Below, piece by piece: positions 27,067-36,325 of a stretch of DNA of 64,000 nt. The position numbers and the translations under genes are program-made. The stretch covers positions 558,001-622,000 of the forward strand of contig CAVWPI010000011.1 of the NCBI GenBank assembly GCA_963756895.1, read 5' to 3'. Origin of the DNA: DASUAS01 sp963756895. Its GTDB lineage: Bacteria > Actinomycetota > Acidimicrobiia > IMCC26256 > DASPTH01. Position 1 is the first letter of the stretch. Each line of letters starts with the position of its first letter. The notes under the pieces are model-generated. The model was not told where the DNA came from and searched no databases. It worked only from the letters and a program-made list of their open reading frames with translations.

Positions 27067-27992
27067 TGCGCTTCGCGTTCACCGATGACCAGAGGCTCTT
27101 CGCCGAGGGGCTGCGCGACCTCCTCGCCAAGGAGTGCACACCCGCGCACGTGCGCGCCGCGTGGGACGACGGCGCCGGCCACGACGTCGCGCTCTGGAAC
27201 CACCTCGCGGAGATGGGCGTGTTCGGCATGCTCGTCCCGGAGCGCGCCGGTGGTCTCGGCGGCACCGAGATCGATCTCGTGCTCCTGCTCGAGGAGCTGG
27301 GTCGCGCTGCGGTCCCAGGCCCGATCTTCGAGTCCGCGGCGGTGGTCGCGCCCGCGCTGGGCGACGCCGCGACGGTCGGGACGGCCGCGCTCGACGGCTC
27401 GCCCTACGTGCCGCACGCCCACGTCGCGTCGTTGGTGCTGGTCCCTGGTGGTGTGGTCCGGACCGCCGACGCCACGATCACCGCGGTCGACGCGATCGAC
27501 GGTGGCCGGCGGCTCTTCACCGTCGACGGCCCGGTCGAGGCCTTCGACTACGACGAGGCGCTGGCGTTCGACCGGGGTGCGCTCGCGGCGGCCGCGTACC
27601 TGGTGGGGTTGAGCGAGCGCATGATCGACGTCGCCGCCGAGTACGCGCGCCAGCGCGAGCAGTACGGACGACCGATCGGCGTGAACCAGGCCGTGAAGCA
27701 CCTCCTCGCCGACGCGCTGCTGAAGGTCGAGTTCGCCAAGCCGGCCGTCTACCGCGCCGCGTGGTCCGTCGCCGAGGGCGAGCCGACCCGCGCCCGCGAC
27801 GTCTCGATGGCCAAGGCGTTCGCCAGCGACGCCGCCTACCGCACGAGTCGCAGCGCGATGCAGGTGCACGGCGCGATCGGGTACACGTGGGAAGCCGACC
27901 TGCAGCTCTGGATGAAGAAGGCGTGGGCGCTCCAGCGCGCGTGGGGCGACGCCACGCTCCACCGCCGCCGGGTGGCCGAGGTCGTGCTGTGA
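27066..27992 (+). CDS. Acyl-CoA dehydrogenase, beta subunit of a pair
   Basis: 308 aa; ATG 27066 shares its A with the alpha gene's TGA. MRFAFTDDQRLFAEGLRDLL at the N-terminus; C-terminal RQREQYGRPIGVNQAVKHLL and MQVHGAIGYTWEADLQLWMK. It is shorter than classical dehydrogenases because the central beta domain is reduced, as in beta partners of alpha2-beta2 FadE enzymes. Its stop overlaps the GTG of the CoA-ligase gene (GTGA), so the three genes are translationally linked. Confidence 0.9.
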   Translation: MRFAFTDDQRLFAEGLRDLLAKECTPAHVRAAWDDGAGHDVALWNHLAEMGVFGMLVPERAGGLGGTEIDLVLLLEELGRAAVPGPIFESAAVVAPALGDAATVGTAALDGSPYVPHAHVASLVLVPGGVVRTADATITAVDAIDGGRRLFTVDGPVEAFDYDEALAFDRGALAAAAYLVGLSERMIDVAAEYARQREQYGRPIGVNQAVKHLLADALLKVEFAKPAVYRAAWSVAEGEPTRARDVSMAKAFASDAAYRTSRSAMQVHGAIGYTWEADLQLWMKKAWALQRAWGDATLHRRRVAEVVL

Positions 27993-29563
27993 CCCGCGCC
28001 GATCTCGAGTTCCGCACCATCCCCGCCCTGGTGCACGCGAGCGCCACTCGCTTCCCGGATGTCGAGGGCCTCGTCGACGGCGATCTCCGCCTGACCTTCC
28101 CGCAGCTCGCGGCACGCATCGACGACGCCGCGCGCGCGTTCATGGCCGCGGGACTCCAGCCCGGCGACCGCGTGGGCATGTGGGCGCCGAACATCGCCGA
28201 GTGGGTGTTCGCAGCGTTGGGCGCGATCGGTGCCGGCGGCGTCCTGGTCCCGCTCAACACCCGCTTCAAGGGCGTCGAGGCGGCGTACGCGCTCGAACGG
28301 AGTGGCGCGCGGTTCCTGTGCACCGTCAACGGGTTCCTCGACACCGACTACGTCGCCATGCTGCGCGACGCGGGTGCACCCGAGGCGCTCGAGCACATCG
28401 TGGTCCTGCAGGGCGACGCCCCCGAGGGCACTGCCACCTTCGCCGAGTTCGTGCGCCACGCGTCCGAGGTGTCGATCGACGACCTGCGAGCGCGCGCCGA
28501 CGCCATCGGGCCCGACGACGTCGCCGACATCATCTTCACCTCGGGCACCACCGGGAAGCCCAAGGGCGCGATGACCACGCACGCGCAGACGTTGCGTACT
28601 TTCGACGCCTGGGCGAACACCGTCGGTCTCGAGCGTGGTGACCGCTACCTCGTGGTGAACCCGTTCTTCCACACGTTCGGGTACAAGGCCGGGATCATCG
28701 CCTGCTTCATCCAGGGTGCGACCATCGTGCCGGAGCCGGTGTTCGACGTTCCCGCCGTGCTCGCGCACGTCGCCGCCGAGCGCATCACGATGCTGCCCGG
28801 TCCACCGACGCTCTACCTGTCGATCCTCGACCACCCCGACCGCGACGCGTTCGACCTCTCGTCCCTCCGCCTCGCGGTCACGGGGGCGGCGGCGGTCCCG
28901 GTGGAGATGATCCGGCGCATGCGGGACGAGCTCACCTTCCGGACCATCGTCACCGCGTACGGGCTCACCGAGTCCTGCGGCACGGTGTCGATCTGTCGCG
29001 CCGACGACGACCCCGAGACCATCTCGCACACGTCCGGTCGTGCCATCGACGGGCTCGAGGTGCGGATCGTCGACGACGACGGGCGCGAGGTGGCGCGCGG
29101 CGAGGCGGGCGAGATCGTGTGCCGAGGGTTCAACGTGATGGTGGGCTACTTCGAGGACGAGGCGGCGACGCGCGAAGCGATCGATGCCGACGGTTGGCTC
29201 CACACCGGCGACATCGGGGTGATGGACGACCGCGGGTACCTCCAGATCACCGACCGCAAGAAGGACATGTTCATCGTCGGCGGGTTCAACGTGTATCCGG
29301 CCGAGGTCGAGAACGCGATCCTCGCCCACCCCGACGTCGCGCAGGTCGCGGTGGTCAGCGCACCCGACACCCGCATGGGCGAGGTGGGGGTGGCGTTCGT
29401 CGTGCCGCGTGCAGGGTCGACGGTCGACGCCGACGAGCTGCTCGCATGGTGCTCGCCGCGCATGGCCAACTACAAGGTGCCGCGCCGGGTGGTCGTGCTC
29501 GACGCGCTGCCGGTCAACGCGAGCGGCAAGGTGCTCAAGTACGAACTGCGGGAGCGGGTCTGA
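27989..29563 (+). CDS. FadD3-like acyl-CoA synthetase (AMP-forming)
   Basis: 524 aa; GTG 27989 overlaps the preceding stop. Adenylate-forming motifs are intact: IIFTSGTTGKPKGAMTTHAQ (P-loop), VTAYGLTESCG, GWLHTGDIGVMDDRGYLQIT, DRKKDMFIVGGFNVYPAEVE and the catalytic Lys near the end (NASGKVLKYELRERV). The N-terminal FRTIPALVHASATRFPDVEG and NTRFKGVEAAYALERSGARF look most like FadD3, the ligase that activates the propionate side chain left after steroid A/B-ring loss. That assignment is by family resemblance; other aryl- or terpenoid-acid ligases share these features. It presumably supplies substrate to the neighbouring dehydrogenase pair. Confidence 0.85.
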   Translation: MTRADLEFRTIPALVHASATRFPDVEGLVDGDLRLTFPQLAARIDDAARAFMAAGLQPGDRVGMWAPNIAEWVFAALGAIGAGGVLVPLNTRFKGVEAAYALERSGARFLCTVNGFLDTDYVAMLRDAGAPEALEHIVVLQGDAPEGTATFAEFVRHASEVSIDDLRARADAIGPDDVADIIFTSGTTGKPKGAMTTHAQTLRTFDAWANTVGLERGDRYLVVNPFFHTFGYKAGIIACFIQGATIVPEPVFDVPAVLAHVAAERITMLPGPPTLYLSILDHPDRDAFDLSSLRLAVTGAAAVPVEMIRRMRDELTFRTIVTAYGLTESCGTVSICRADDDPETISHTSGRAIDGLEVRIVDDDGREVARGEAGEIVCRGFNVMVGYFEDEAATREAIDADGWLHTGDIGVMDDRGYLQITDRKKDMFIVGGFNVYPAEVENAILAHPDVAQVAVVSAPDTRMGEVGVAFVVPRAGSTVDADELLAWCSPRMANYKVPRRVVVLDALPVNASGKVLKYELRERV

Positions 29564-29565
29564 AC

Positions 29566-30336
29566 GTGGAACACATCCGCGGCGAGGGCAGGCACGAGGA
29601 GACGCGGGCGATCGTCACCGGCTCGGGGTCGGGCATCGGTCGGGCGACGGCGCTTCGCCTCGCGTCGGAGGGTGCACGGGTCGCGTGCCTCGACGTGAAG
29701 GGACACGACGCCACCGCAGCGGAGATCGTGGCCGCCGGTGGTCACGCCTGGGACTACGAGTGCAACGTCACCGACGCCGGCGCCGTCGCCCGGGCGGTCG
29801 ACCTCGCCTTCTCCGAGCTCGGCGGGCTCACCGTGGTGTGCAACGTCGCCGGCATCGGCCAGTTCTATCGGACCGAGACCCTCGAGCCCGCCGTGTTCGA
29901 CCACATCATCGCGGTGAACCTGCGGGGCACCTTCCTGGTCTGCCGGTACTCGCTGCCGCACATGCTCGAGGGCGGCGGCGGCGTGATCGTCAACACCACG
30001 TCGGTCTCCGGCATCGTGGGCAACCCGTGGAACGCGGCGTACGCGGCCTCGAAGGGTGGCGTCCTCATGCTCACCAAGGCGTTGGCGGCCGAGTACCGGC
30101 ACCGGGGCGTGCGGGTCAACGGCATCGCCCCGGGGATGGTGGCGACGGATCTCAGCGCGGGGTTCACCGACTTCTTCACCCGGGAGGACATCGATCTCAG
30201 CGAGTTCGGGCGTGGCCAACCGGTGCGGGCCGCTACTCCCGACGAGATCGCGGCGACGTTCGCGTTCGTCGCGTCGGCCGACGCCGCGTACATGTCCGGG
30301 GCCATCGTCGTGCTCGACGGCGGCGCAACGGCGTGA
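29566..30336 (+). CDS. SDR-family oxidoreductase
   Basis: 256 aa from GTG 29566, three bases after the ligase stop. Motifs: IVTGSGSGIGRATALRLASE, VCNVAGIGQFY, NTTSVSGIVGN, catalytic YAASKGG and ending GAIVVLDGGATA. The Asp in ARVACLDVKG at the end of strand 2 suggests NAD(H) preference. In this context it probably oxidises a 3-hydroxyacyl-CoA or a ring hydroxyl. The start is the only in-frame candidate after the ligase stop with sensible spacing, although no strong ribosome site is visible. Confidence 0.88.
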   Translation: MEHIRGEGRHEETRAIVTGSGSGIGRATALRLASEGARVACLDVKGHDATAAEIVAAGGHAWDYECNVTDAGAVARAVDLAFSELGGLTVVCNVAGIGQFYRTETLEPAVFDHIIAVNLRGTFLVCRYSLPHMLEGGGGVIVNTTSVSGIVGNPWNAAYAASKGGVLMLTKALAAEYRHRGVRVNGIAPGMVATDLSAGFTDFFTREDIDLSEFGRGQPVRAATPDEIAATFAFVASADAAYMSGAIVVLDGGATA

Positions 30337-30364
30337 GCGCAAGCGGACGCCGCATCGAGGCGTC

Positions 30365-31948
30365 TTGAGCCCGAAGGTCCCGGTCGTCGTCGGCGTCGGC
30401 CAGGTCACGCACCGCGACGACGACGACCTCGCGCCGGCCGAGCCGCTCGAGCTGCTGCTCGCCGCGACCCGCGCCGCCGAGGCCGATGCCGGTGCTCGGC
30501 TGCTCGACCGGGTCGACGGCATCGAGCTGATGCCGATCGGCGCGTGGCCCTACGACGACCTCGCCGGCCTCGTGGTCGAACGGCTCGGCCTCGACGCCAC
30601 CCGTGTCCGCGCCCGCGAGCTCGCGGTCGGCGGCGAGACCCCCATCCGTGCCCTCGACGCGGCGGCGGCCCGCATCGCAGTCGGGGACGCGAGGGTGGTC
30701 CTGCTCGCCGGGGCCGAAGGCACGCGCGCGGCCACCCGAGCCCGTGGCGCCGGCGTCGAGCTCCCCTGGACCCCCCGGGGCGCTCGCTCCACCATCCCGA
30801 CGATGCCACCCGTGTTGCAGCGCGCCGCCGCCGTCGGCATCGGCCGGGCGATGCACTGCTTCCCGCTCTACGAGCACGCGTTGCGCGCGCACGAAGGCGT
30901 GCGCCTCGCCGACGCGCACGCGGAGTCAGCGGTGCTCTGGGCCGGGCTGTCGGCGGTCGCGGCCGCCAACCCCTACGCCTGGTCACGCGAGGTGCGCACC
31001 GCGAGCGACGTCGCGTCCGTGCGGCCCGACAACCGCATGATCTCGTTCCCGTATCCGAAGTCGCTCACCGCCAACCCGTTCGTGAACCAGGGCGCCGCGC
31101 TGCTGGTGATCGACGCCGAGACGGCGCGCGCGGTCGGGATCCCCGAGGACCGCTGGGTGCACCCCCTCGGGGGCGCCGGCGCCGACGAGCCCACCGATCC
31201 GCGCGCCCGCGCCGCGTACCACCACGTGCCCGCGCTCGACGTCGCCGTGCGCGACGTCCAGGAGGTCACCGGCACCACCGCCGACGACTACGGCGCGGTC
31301 GAGCTCTACAGCTGCTTCCCGGCCATGCCCAAGCTCACCCGCCGCGCTCTCGGACGGGTTGTGAACGACCAGATCTCCGTCACCGGCGGGCTGTCGTTCT
31401 TCGGCGGTCCCGGCAGCAACTACCTCACGCACTCGTTGGCCGCGATGGTCGACCGCATCCGCGCCGACGGCGGCACCGGCTTCGTGCACGGCGTCGGCAT
31501 GTTCAACACCAAGCACCATGCGCTCGTGCTCGCCGACCACCCGCGCGCCGACGGCGCGTACCCACCTCCTCGTCACGACGTCGGGGTGCCCCGCCCCCCG
31601 GTGACCGAGCCCGTCCCCGTCGTCGAGGACTACGCGGGATCCGCCACCGTGCTCACGTGCACGGTGATGTTCGACCGCGAGGGTGCCCCGGAGTCCGGTG
31701 CGGTGATCTGCACCGGCGAGCACGGCGAACGAGTAGCGGCCGCGGTGCACGACCGCGACACGCTGGAACGGCTGACGGACGGGACCGAGCCGGTCGGCAC
31801 CGAAGGAACGGTGACGGTGGGCGACCTTCCCGAAATTCAGGACCTGAGGGCTACGGTTCCAGGACGCGATCGCAGGAGATGCAGCGGAGGCGTGGCCGGA
31901 GGCCGGGACGCCGAAGCGGAATCGACCCGAGCGGAGGAGAAAAGGTGA
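30365..31948 (+). CDS. Thiolase-like protein with additional C-terminal domain, no catalytic Cys
   Basis: 527 aa from TTG 30365. Thiolase fold opening PVVVGVGQVTHRDDDDLAPA; the nucleophile region reads LAVGGETPIRALDAAAARIA with no Cys, as in the TACD-type thiolase-like proteins where G-G-N/E-x-P replaces it. NDQISVTGGLSFFGGPGSNY and THSLAAMVDRIRADGGTGFV follow, then an extra C-terminal beta domain (VPVVEDYAGSATVLTCTVMF). The last 40 residues are arginine-rich and may be poorly conserved. It probably binds acyl-CoA as a non-thiolytic partner or lyase. The stop overlaps the ALDH start (GTGA). The TTG start is tentative. Confidence 0.75.
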   Translation: MSPKVPVVVGVGQVTHRDDDDLAPAEPLELLLAATRAAEADAGARLLDRVDGIELMPIGAWPYDDLAGLVVERLGLDATRVRARELAVGGETPIRALDAAAARIAVGDARVVLLAGAEGTRAATRARGAGVELPWTPRGARSTIPTMPPVLQRAAAVGIGRAMHCFPLYEHALRAHEGVRLADAHAESAVLWAGLSAVAAANPYAWSREVRTASDVASVRPDNRMISFPYPKSLTANPFVNQGAALLVIDAETARAVGIPEDRWVHPLGGAGADEPTDPRARAAYHHVPALDVAVRDVQEVTGTTADDYGAVELYSCFPAMPKLTRRALGRVVNDQISVTGGLSFFGGPGSNYLTHSLAAMVDRIRADGGTGFVHGVGMFNTKHHALVLADHPRADGAYPPPRHDVGVPRPPVTEPVPVVEDYAGSATVLTCTVMFDREGAPESGAVICTGEHGERVAAAVHDRDTLERLTDGTEPVGTEGTVTVGDLPEIQDLRATVPGRDRRRCSGGVAGGRDAEAESTRAEEKR

Positions 31949-33393
31949 ACCAGGACAAGTTCTTCATCGGCGGTGACTGGGTCGACCCGGCGGGCTCCGA
32001 CCAGCTCGCGGTGATCTCGCCGCACACCGAAGAGGTCATCGCCAAGGTCCCCGAGGCCACCACCGCCGACGTCGACCGCGCCGTCGCCGCCGCCCGCGAG
32101 GCCTTCGACCACGGCCCCTGGCCGCAGATGAGCCCGTCCGAGCGCGCCGACGTGATCGCCGCCATCTCGGCCGGCATCCAGGCCCGCTACGAGGAGATGG
32201 CCCGCACCATCTCCGAGGAGATGGGCTCGCCCATCACCTGGGCGACCATGGGGCAGGTCTTCGCCGCCACCATGGTGCTCGACTACTACGCGGGCCTCGC
32301 CCGGGAGTACGCGTTCGAGGAGCGCCGGCCCGGCATCCTCGGCCCGACCCTCGTGCGCCGCGAGCCGGTGGGTGTCGTCGGGGCGATCGTGCCGTGGAAC
32401 GTGCCGCTCTTCGTCACGTCGCTGAAGCTCGGCCCGGCCCTCGCCTCGGGCTCCACGGTCGTGCTGAAGCCGTCGCCCGAGACCCCGCTCGACGCGTACC
32501 TCCTCGCCGAGATCGTGCAGGAGGCGGGGCTCCCCGCCGGCGTGCTCAACATCGTGCAGGCCGACCGCGAGGTGAGTGAGTACCTCGTGCGCCATCCCGA
32601 CACCGACAAGATCTCGTTCACCGGTTCCGGGGTCGCCGGCCGCAAGATCGGCGCCATCTGCGGTGAGCAGCTCAAGCGCTGCACCCTCGAGCTCGGCGGC
32701 AAGTCGGCGGCGATCATCCTCGACGACGCCGACATCGAGTCGACGGTGGCGGGCCTCATGCCCAACGCGATCATGAACAACGGTGAGGCCTGCGTGGCGC
32801 AGACCCGCATCCTGGCCTCGCGGTCCCGCTACGACGACATCGTCGACGCGGTGGCCACCGCCGCGGCCGCGATGAAGGTCGGCGACCCGCTCGACCCGGC
32901 GACCGAGGTGGGCCCGATGTTCGCGTCGCGCCACCGCGACCGGGTCGAGGGCTACATCGCCAAGGGCCGCGACGAGGGTGCTCGGGTCGTCACCGGTGGT
33001 GGCCGCCCGGCGGGCTTCGACAAGGGCTGGTACGTCGAGCCCACGATCTTCGCCGACGTCAGCAACACCATGACGATCGCGCAGGAGGAGATCTTCGGAC
33101 CCGTCCTGTCGGTCATCCCGTACGACGACGTCGACGACGCGGTCCGCATCGCCAACGACTCCGACTACGGCCTCTCGGGCTCGGTCTGGACCGGCGACCC
33201 GCAGGCCGGGGTCGACGTCGCCCGTCGCGTGCGCACCGGCACGTACGGCGTCAACGGCATGGGCATGGACTTCTCCTCGCCGTTCGGCGGCTTCAAGGAC
33301 TCCGGCCTCGGGCGCGAGCTCGGACCCGAGGGCCTCGCCGAGTACCTCGAGTCGAAGACCATCGTCCTGCCGCAGGGCTTCGAACCTGCCTGA
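31945..33393 (+). CDS. Aldehyde dehydrogenase (ALDH superfamily)
   Basis: 482 aa from GTG 31945, with a strong GGAGGAGAAAAG ribosome site. Motifs: VGAIVPWNVPLFVTSLKLGP, NAD-site FTGSGVAGRKIGAICG, catalytic Glu in LELGGKSAAI, catalytic Cys in NNGEACVAQTRIL and EEIFGPVLSVIPYDDVDDAV. It oxidises an aldehyde to an acid with NAD(P)+. Within this operon it could process the aldehyde left by a retro-aldol cleavage such as that of Ltp-type lyases; this is inference. It is of normal length and complete. Confidence 0.93.
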   Translation: MNQDKFFIGGDWVDPAGSDQLAVISPHTEEVIAKVPEATTADVDRAVAAAREAFDHGPWPQMSPSERADVIAAISAGIQARYEEMARTISEEMGSPITWATMGQVFAATMVLDYYAGLAREYAFEERRPGILGPTLVRREPVGVVGAIVPWNVPLFVTSLKLGPALASGSTVVLKPSPETPLDAYLLAEIVQEAGLPAGVLNIVQADREVSEYLVRHPDTDKISFTGSGVAGRKIGAICGEQLKRCTLELGGKSAAIILDDADIESTVAGLMPNAIMNNGEACVAQTRILASRSRYDDIVDAVATAAAAMKVGDPLDPATEVGPMFASRHRDRVEGYIAKGRDEGARVVTGGGRPAGFDKGWYVEPTIFADVSNTMTIAQEEIFGPVLSVIPYDDVDDAVRIANDSDYGLSGSVWTGDPQAGVDVARRVRTGTYGVNGMGMDFSSPFGGFKDSGLGRELGPEGLAEYLESKTIVLPQGFEPA

Positions 33394-33442
33394 GCGGCCG
33401 GAGACCCGGCGCCTGGCCGTCGGCGACGTCGCACCCGCTGGG

Positions 33443-34291
33443 GTGCGGTCGCTGGCGGTCGACGTCCATCTGCCGGAGCGGGTCGGTCCCCGACCGGTCG
33501 TGTGCTGCTGCGTGCCCGGCGGAGGGATGTCACGCGGCTACTTCGACATCCAGGCGCCGCCGGCGGTCGGCAACTTCAGCATGGTCCGGCACCTGGTCGA
33601 CCGGGGCTTCGTGGTGGTCACGCTCGACCCGCCCGGGGTGGGGGAGAGCGACGTCCCCGACGACGGCTACACCCTGACCCCCGACGTCGTCGCCGACGTC
33701 AACGCGTACGGCTTCGACCAGGTCCTGGCGGCCTGGCCCGATGCGGTCCGCATCGGCGTCGGGCACTCCGCCGGCGCGTTGCTCACCGTCGTGCAGCAGG
33801 CCCGCCACCGCACCTACGACGGGCTCGGTCTCTTCGGCTTCGGTCGTGGTGGTCACGAGCAGTTCGCGCTGACCCAGCAGGAGCGCGACCAGGCGGGCGG
33901 CATCGTCGAGCTCACCCGGCAGCGGTTCGGTGACCCCCTGCCCGGCGGTGGGTCCACGACCACCTCGCCGTTCCTCCTCGGCGGCATGGAGGTGCCGCCC
34001 GAGGCGCTGGAGGCGTTGGGGTCGGTGAAGACCCGGCTGCTCGGGGTCGTCGGGCTCACGTCGATGATCCCCGGCAGCGTCGACGCCGAGATGGCCGCGG
34101 TCGACGTGCCGGTGTTCCTCGCGCTCGGTGAGCACGACATCGCCGGCGACCCACGCGCCATCCCGGCATGCTTCGCGGGCAGCAACGACTTCACGCTCTT
34201 CGTGCTGCCGGGCACCGGGCACAATCACAACATCGCGCCCGACCGGGAGTTGCTCTGGGAGCGCTTCGTGGTGTGGGCTCGCTCCATCTGA
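33443..34291 (+). CDS. Alpha/beta-fold hydrolase
   Basis: 282 aa from GTG 33443. The frame is open upstream to the ALDH stop with no ATG, GTG or TTG, and the product there (ERPETRRLAVGDVAPAG) looks plausible, so the true start is uncertain. Nucleophile elbow VGHSAGALLTVV (Ser), FLALGEHDIAGDP (acid) and PGTGHNHNIAPD (His) complete a catalytic triad. PGGGMSRGYFDIQA near the N-terminus forms the oxyanion region. Family members are esterases, lactonases or C-C hydrolases; the context with ligase, dehydrogenases and ALDH suggests ester or ring-lactone cleavage. Confidence 0.8.
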   Translation: MRSLAVDVHLPERVGPRPVVCCCVPGGGMSRGYFDIQAPPAVGNFSMVRHLVDRGFVVVTLDPPGVGESDVPDDGYTLTPDVVADVNAYGFDQVLAAWPDAVRIGVGHSAGALLTVVQQARHRTYDGLGLFGFGRGGHEQFALTQQERDQAGGIVELTRQRFGDPLPGGGSTTTSPFLLGGMEVPPEALEALGSVKTRLLGVVGLTSMIPGSVDAEMAAVDVPVFLALGEHDIAGDPRAIPACFAGSNDFTLFVLPGTGHNHNIAPDRELLWERFVVWARSI

Positions 34292-34330
34292 TCTGCGCAA
34301 CCTGATCCGCACGCCGACAGGAGCACCGAC

Positions 34331-35242
34331 ATGATCATGCCCACCGACATCGGAATCGTCGACCTGGGAATCGGGTTCCCGTACACGTCGGTCGAGCAGA
34401 AGATGCACGCCTACGACTTCTTCCGCGCCAACCTCAAGGACGCGCAGAGCCAGCAGGAGATGGAGTTCCCCGTCCAGTACATCTTCAAGGGTGTACCCGA
34501 CGTGGTGGACGAGGGGACCGACGTCGTCGAGTGGGTGCTCGAGAAGATGGACGCGTTCAACATCGCCATCGCGCGGGTGGGTCTCTCACCCAACGGACTC
34601 GAAGCGCAGCGGAGGTACCCGGACCGGTTCGTCATCGGGATGTCGGTGAACCCGAACGACATCATGGGCGCGCTCCGTCAGATGGAGGAGGCGAAGGCCG
34701 AACACGACGTGGTCAACTCGATGGTCTTCCCGTCGGGATGCGTGCCGCAGGTCGGGATCGACAGCCCGCTCATGTATCCCGTCTACGCCAAGTGCGTCGA
34801 GCTCGACATCCCCCTGTGCATCAACGCGGGCATCGTCGGCCCGCGCATGCCGAGCTGGCCGCAGGAGGTCTTCCGGCTCGACCAGGTCTGTTACGACTTC
34901 CCCGACCTGACCATCGTGATGATGCACGGGGCGGAGCCGTGGCAAGAGCTGGCGGTGAAGCTCATGCTCAAGTGGCCGGGCCTGCACTACATGACGAGCG
35001 CGTTCGCCCCGAAGCACTACCCGAAGGCGATCATCGACTTCGCCAACACGCGTGGTGCCGACAAGATCATGTTCTGTGGTTACTTCCCCGCCGGGCTCAC
35101 GCTCGAGCGCCAGTTCGAGGACATGCCCAAGGTTCCGTTCCGCGACCACGTGTGGCCCAAGTTCCTCCGCGAGAACGCGCTGCGGGTCTTCAAGATCCCC
35201 GAGACCGTCGAACGCGCCACCGGCAAGCTGTTCGCCGGCTGA
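34331..35242 (+). CDS. Amidohydrolase-fold protein without the usual metal ligands
   Basis: 303 aa from ATG 34331, with ribosome site CAGGAGC eight bases upstream. Fold features of amidohydrolase family 2 are clear: NIAIARVGLSPNGLEAQRRY, PDRFVIGMSVNPNDIMGALR, PLCINAGIVGPRMPSWPQEV, FPDLTIVMMHGAEPWQELAV, and C-terminal FLRENALRVFKIPETVERAT. The N-terminal D/H-x-H metal motif is replaced by GIVDLGIGFPY, and the C-terminal G-S-D-Y-P by FCGYFPAGLTL, so at least three metal ligands are absent. It may be a non-metal lyase or decarboxylase, or a partner protein. It is the last gene of the 25912-35242 run. Confidence 0.8.
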   Translation: MIMPTDIGIVDLGIGFPYTSVEQKMHAYDFFRANLKDAQSQQEMEFPVQYIFKGVPDVVDEGTDVVEWVLEKMDAFNIAIARVGLSPNGLEAQRRYPDRFVIGMSVNPNDIMGALRQMEEAKAEHDVVNSMVFPSGCVPQVGIDSPLMYPVYAKCVELDIPLCINAGIVGPRMPSWPQEVFRLDQVCYDFPDLTIVMMHGAEPWQELAVKLMLKWPGLHYMTSAFAPKHYPKAIIDFANTRGADKIMFCGYFPAGLTLERQFEDMPKVPFRDHVWPKFLRENALRVFKIPETVERATGKLFAG

Positions 35243-35292
35243 CACCGCTCGCGGTCCGCGAGTGCGGGGCGCCGGGACGCCATGATCGAGGC

Positions 35293-36120
35293 GTGACCGA
35301 CACGCCGACGACGGGCCGAAAGGGTCAGCCGCGCACACCGGCCGACGCCGCAGCCCTCGCGCACTTCGACCGGCGCATCGCGGTGCCGCTGGTCCTGGCC
35401 GCGGTCCTCCCGCTGTTCCTCCTCCCCGGCGGTGCCCACCGGTGGGTCGCCGGCGAATTCTTCATCGCCGCGTGGGTGGTGTTCCTCGTCGACCTCGTGG
35501 TCCACGAACGCCGGCTCGTGCACTACCTCGGGACGTGGATCGGGCGTTTCGACCTCGTGGTGGTCGTCCTCACCGCGCCCTGGTTCATCGTCGTCGGCAC
35601 CGGGACCGGCAAGTTCGTGATCCTCATCCGGTTGGCGCGGGTGGCCCGGCTCGTGATGGCCACGCGGGGCGCGCGTCGGCTGTTCGAGCGCCTCGGATAC
35701 GTGTCGCTCGTCGCCATCGGCGTCGTCTTCATCGGTGCGGAGGTGGGGTACCACGCCGAGCACGCCACCAACCCGGGGTTCGAGACGTTCGGTGACGCGC
35801 TCTGGTGGGCGGTCGTGACCCTCACGACCGTCGGGTACGGCGACATCGTCCCCCAGACGACGACCGGCCGGGTCGACGGCGTCATGATCATGGTCGCGGG
35901 CATCGGGGTGCTCGGGCTCCTCGCCGGTTCCCTGGCGAGCTTCTTCGGGGCGGGCAGTCGCCCGGCCGGTGCTCCGTCGTCGCCGACGTCGGGCGACCTC
36001 CGATCGCCCGACGCGGTGGCCGAGGAGCTCGCCGGCCTCCGGGCGGCGGTGGCGCGGCTCGGCGACGAGGTGGCGCAATTGAACTCCGCACCGGGTCCCG
36101 CGTCTCCGACTCCCGACTGA
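35293..36120 (+). CDS. Voltage-gated-type potassium channel
   Basis: 275 aa from GTG 35293. Segments: IAVPLVLAAVLPLFLLPGG, EFFIAAWVVFLVDLVVHE, RFDLVVVVLTAPWFIVVG, an Arg-rich S4-like stretch (RLARVARLVMATRGARRLF), GYVSLVAIGVVFIGAEVGYH and the pore VTLTTVGYGDIVPQTTTGR followed by an inner helix (GVLGLLAGSLASFFG). TVGYGD is the K+ selectivity filter. The cytosolic tail has a short coiled-coil-like region (VAEELAGLRAAVARLGDEVA). It is an inner-membrane, probably tetrameric, channel, unrelated to the catabolic genes next to it. Confidence 0.9.
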   Translation: MTDTPTTGRKGQPRTPADAAALAHFDRRIAVPLVLAAVLPLFLLPGGAHRWVAGEFFIAAWVVFLVDLVVHERRLVHYLGTWIGRFDLVVVVLTAPWFIVVGTGTGKFVILIRLARVARLVMATRGARRLFERLGYVSLVAIGVVFIGAEVGYHAEHATNPGFETFGDALWWAVVTLTTVGYGDIVPQTTTGRVDGVMIMVAGIGVLGLLAGSLASFFGAGSRPAGAPSSPTSGDLRSPDAVAEELAGLRAAVARLGDEVAQLNSAPGPASPTPD

Positions 36121-36127
36121 GCGCGGG

Positions 36128-36325
36128 TCAGGGGACGTTGCCGCTCTGCGGGGAGGGTTGCGGGTTCGGGTTCGACGACGTGTCCTGGGGTGCGCTCGGC
36201 TGTGAATCCTCCGTGCGCGTGGTCGGAGGCGGGTCAGCCGAGCCGTTGCCGCCGCATCCGGTGAGCACGAGGGTCGTCGATGACAGTGCGACGGCGGCGA
36301 GCGCCGCCCATCGTCTGCGCGTCAC
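36128..36325 (-). CDS. Small putative lipoprotein
   Basis: 65 aa. N-terminal MTRRRWAALAAVALSSTTLV plus LTGCGG is a lipoprotein signal with lipobox L-T-G-C; the mature part is about 42 residues, Pro/Ser/Asn-rich and without a fold I can recognise (DPPPTTRTEDSQ, NPNPQPSPQSG). It is predicted to be anchored to the outer face of the membrane. Its start overlaps the stop of the tatA-like gene by 4 bp, so the two are probably co-translated. Confidence 0.7.
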   Translation of the reverse strand: MTRRRWAALAAVALSSTTLVLTGCGGNGSADPPPTTRTEDSQPSAPQDTSSNPNPQPSPQSGNVP

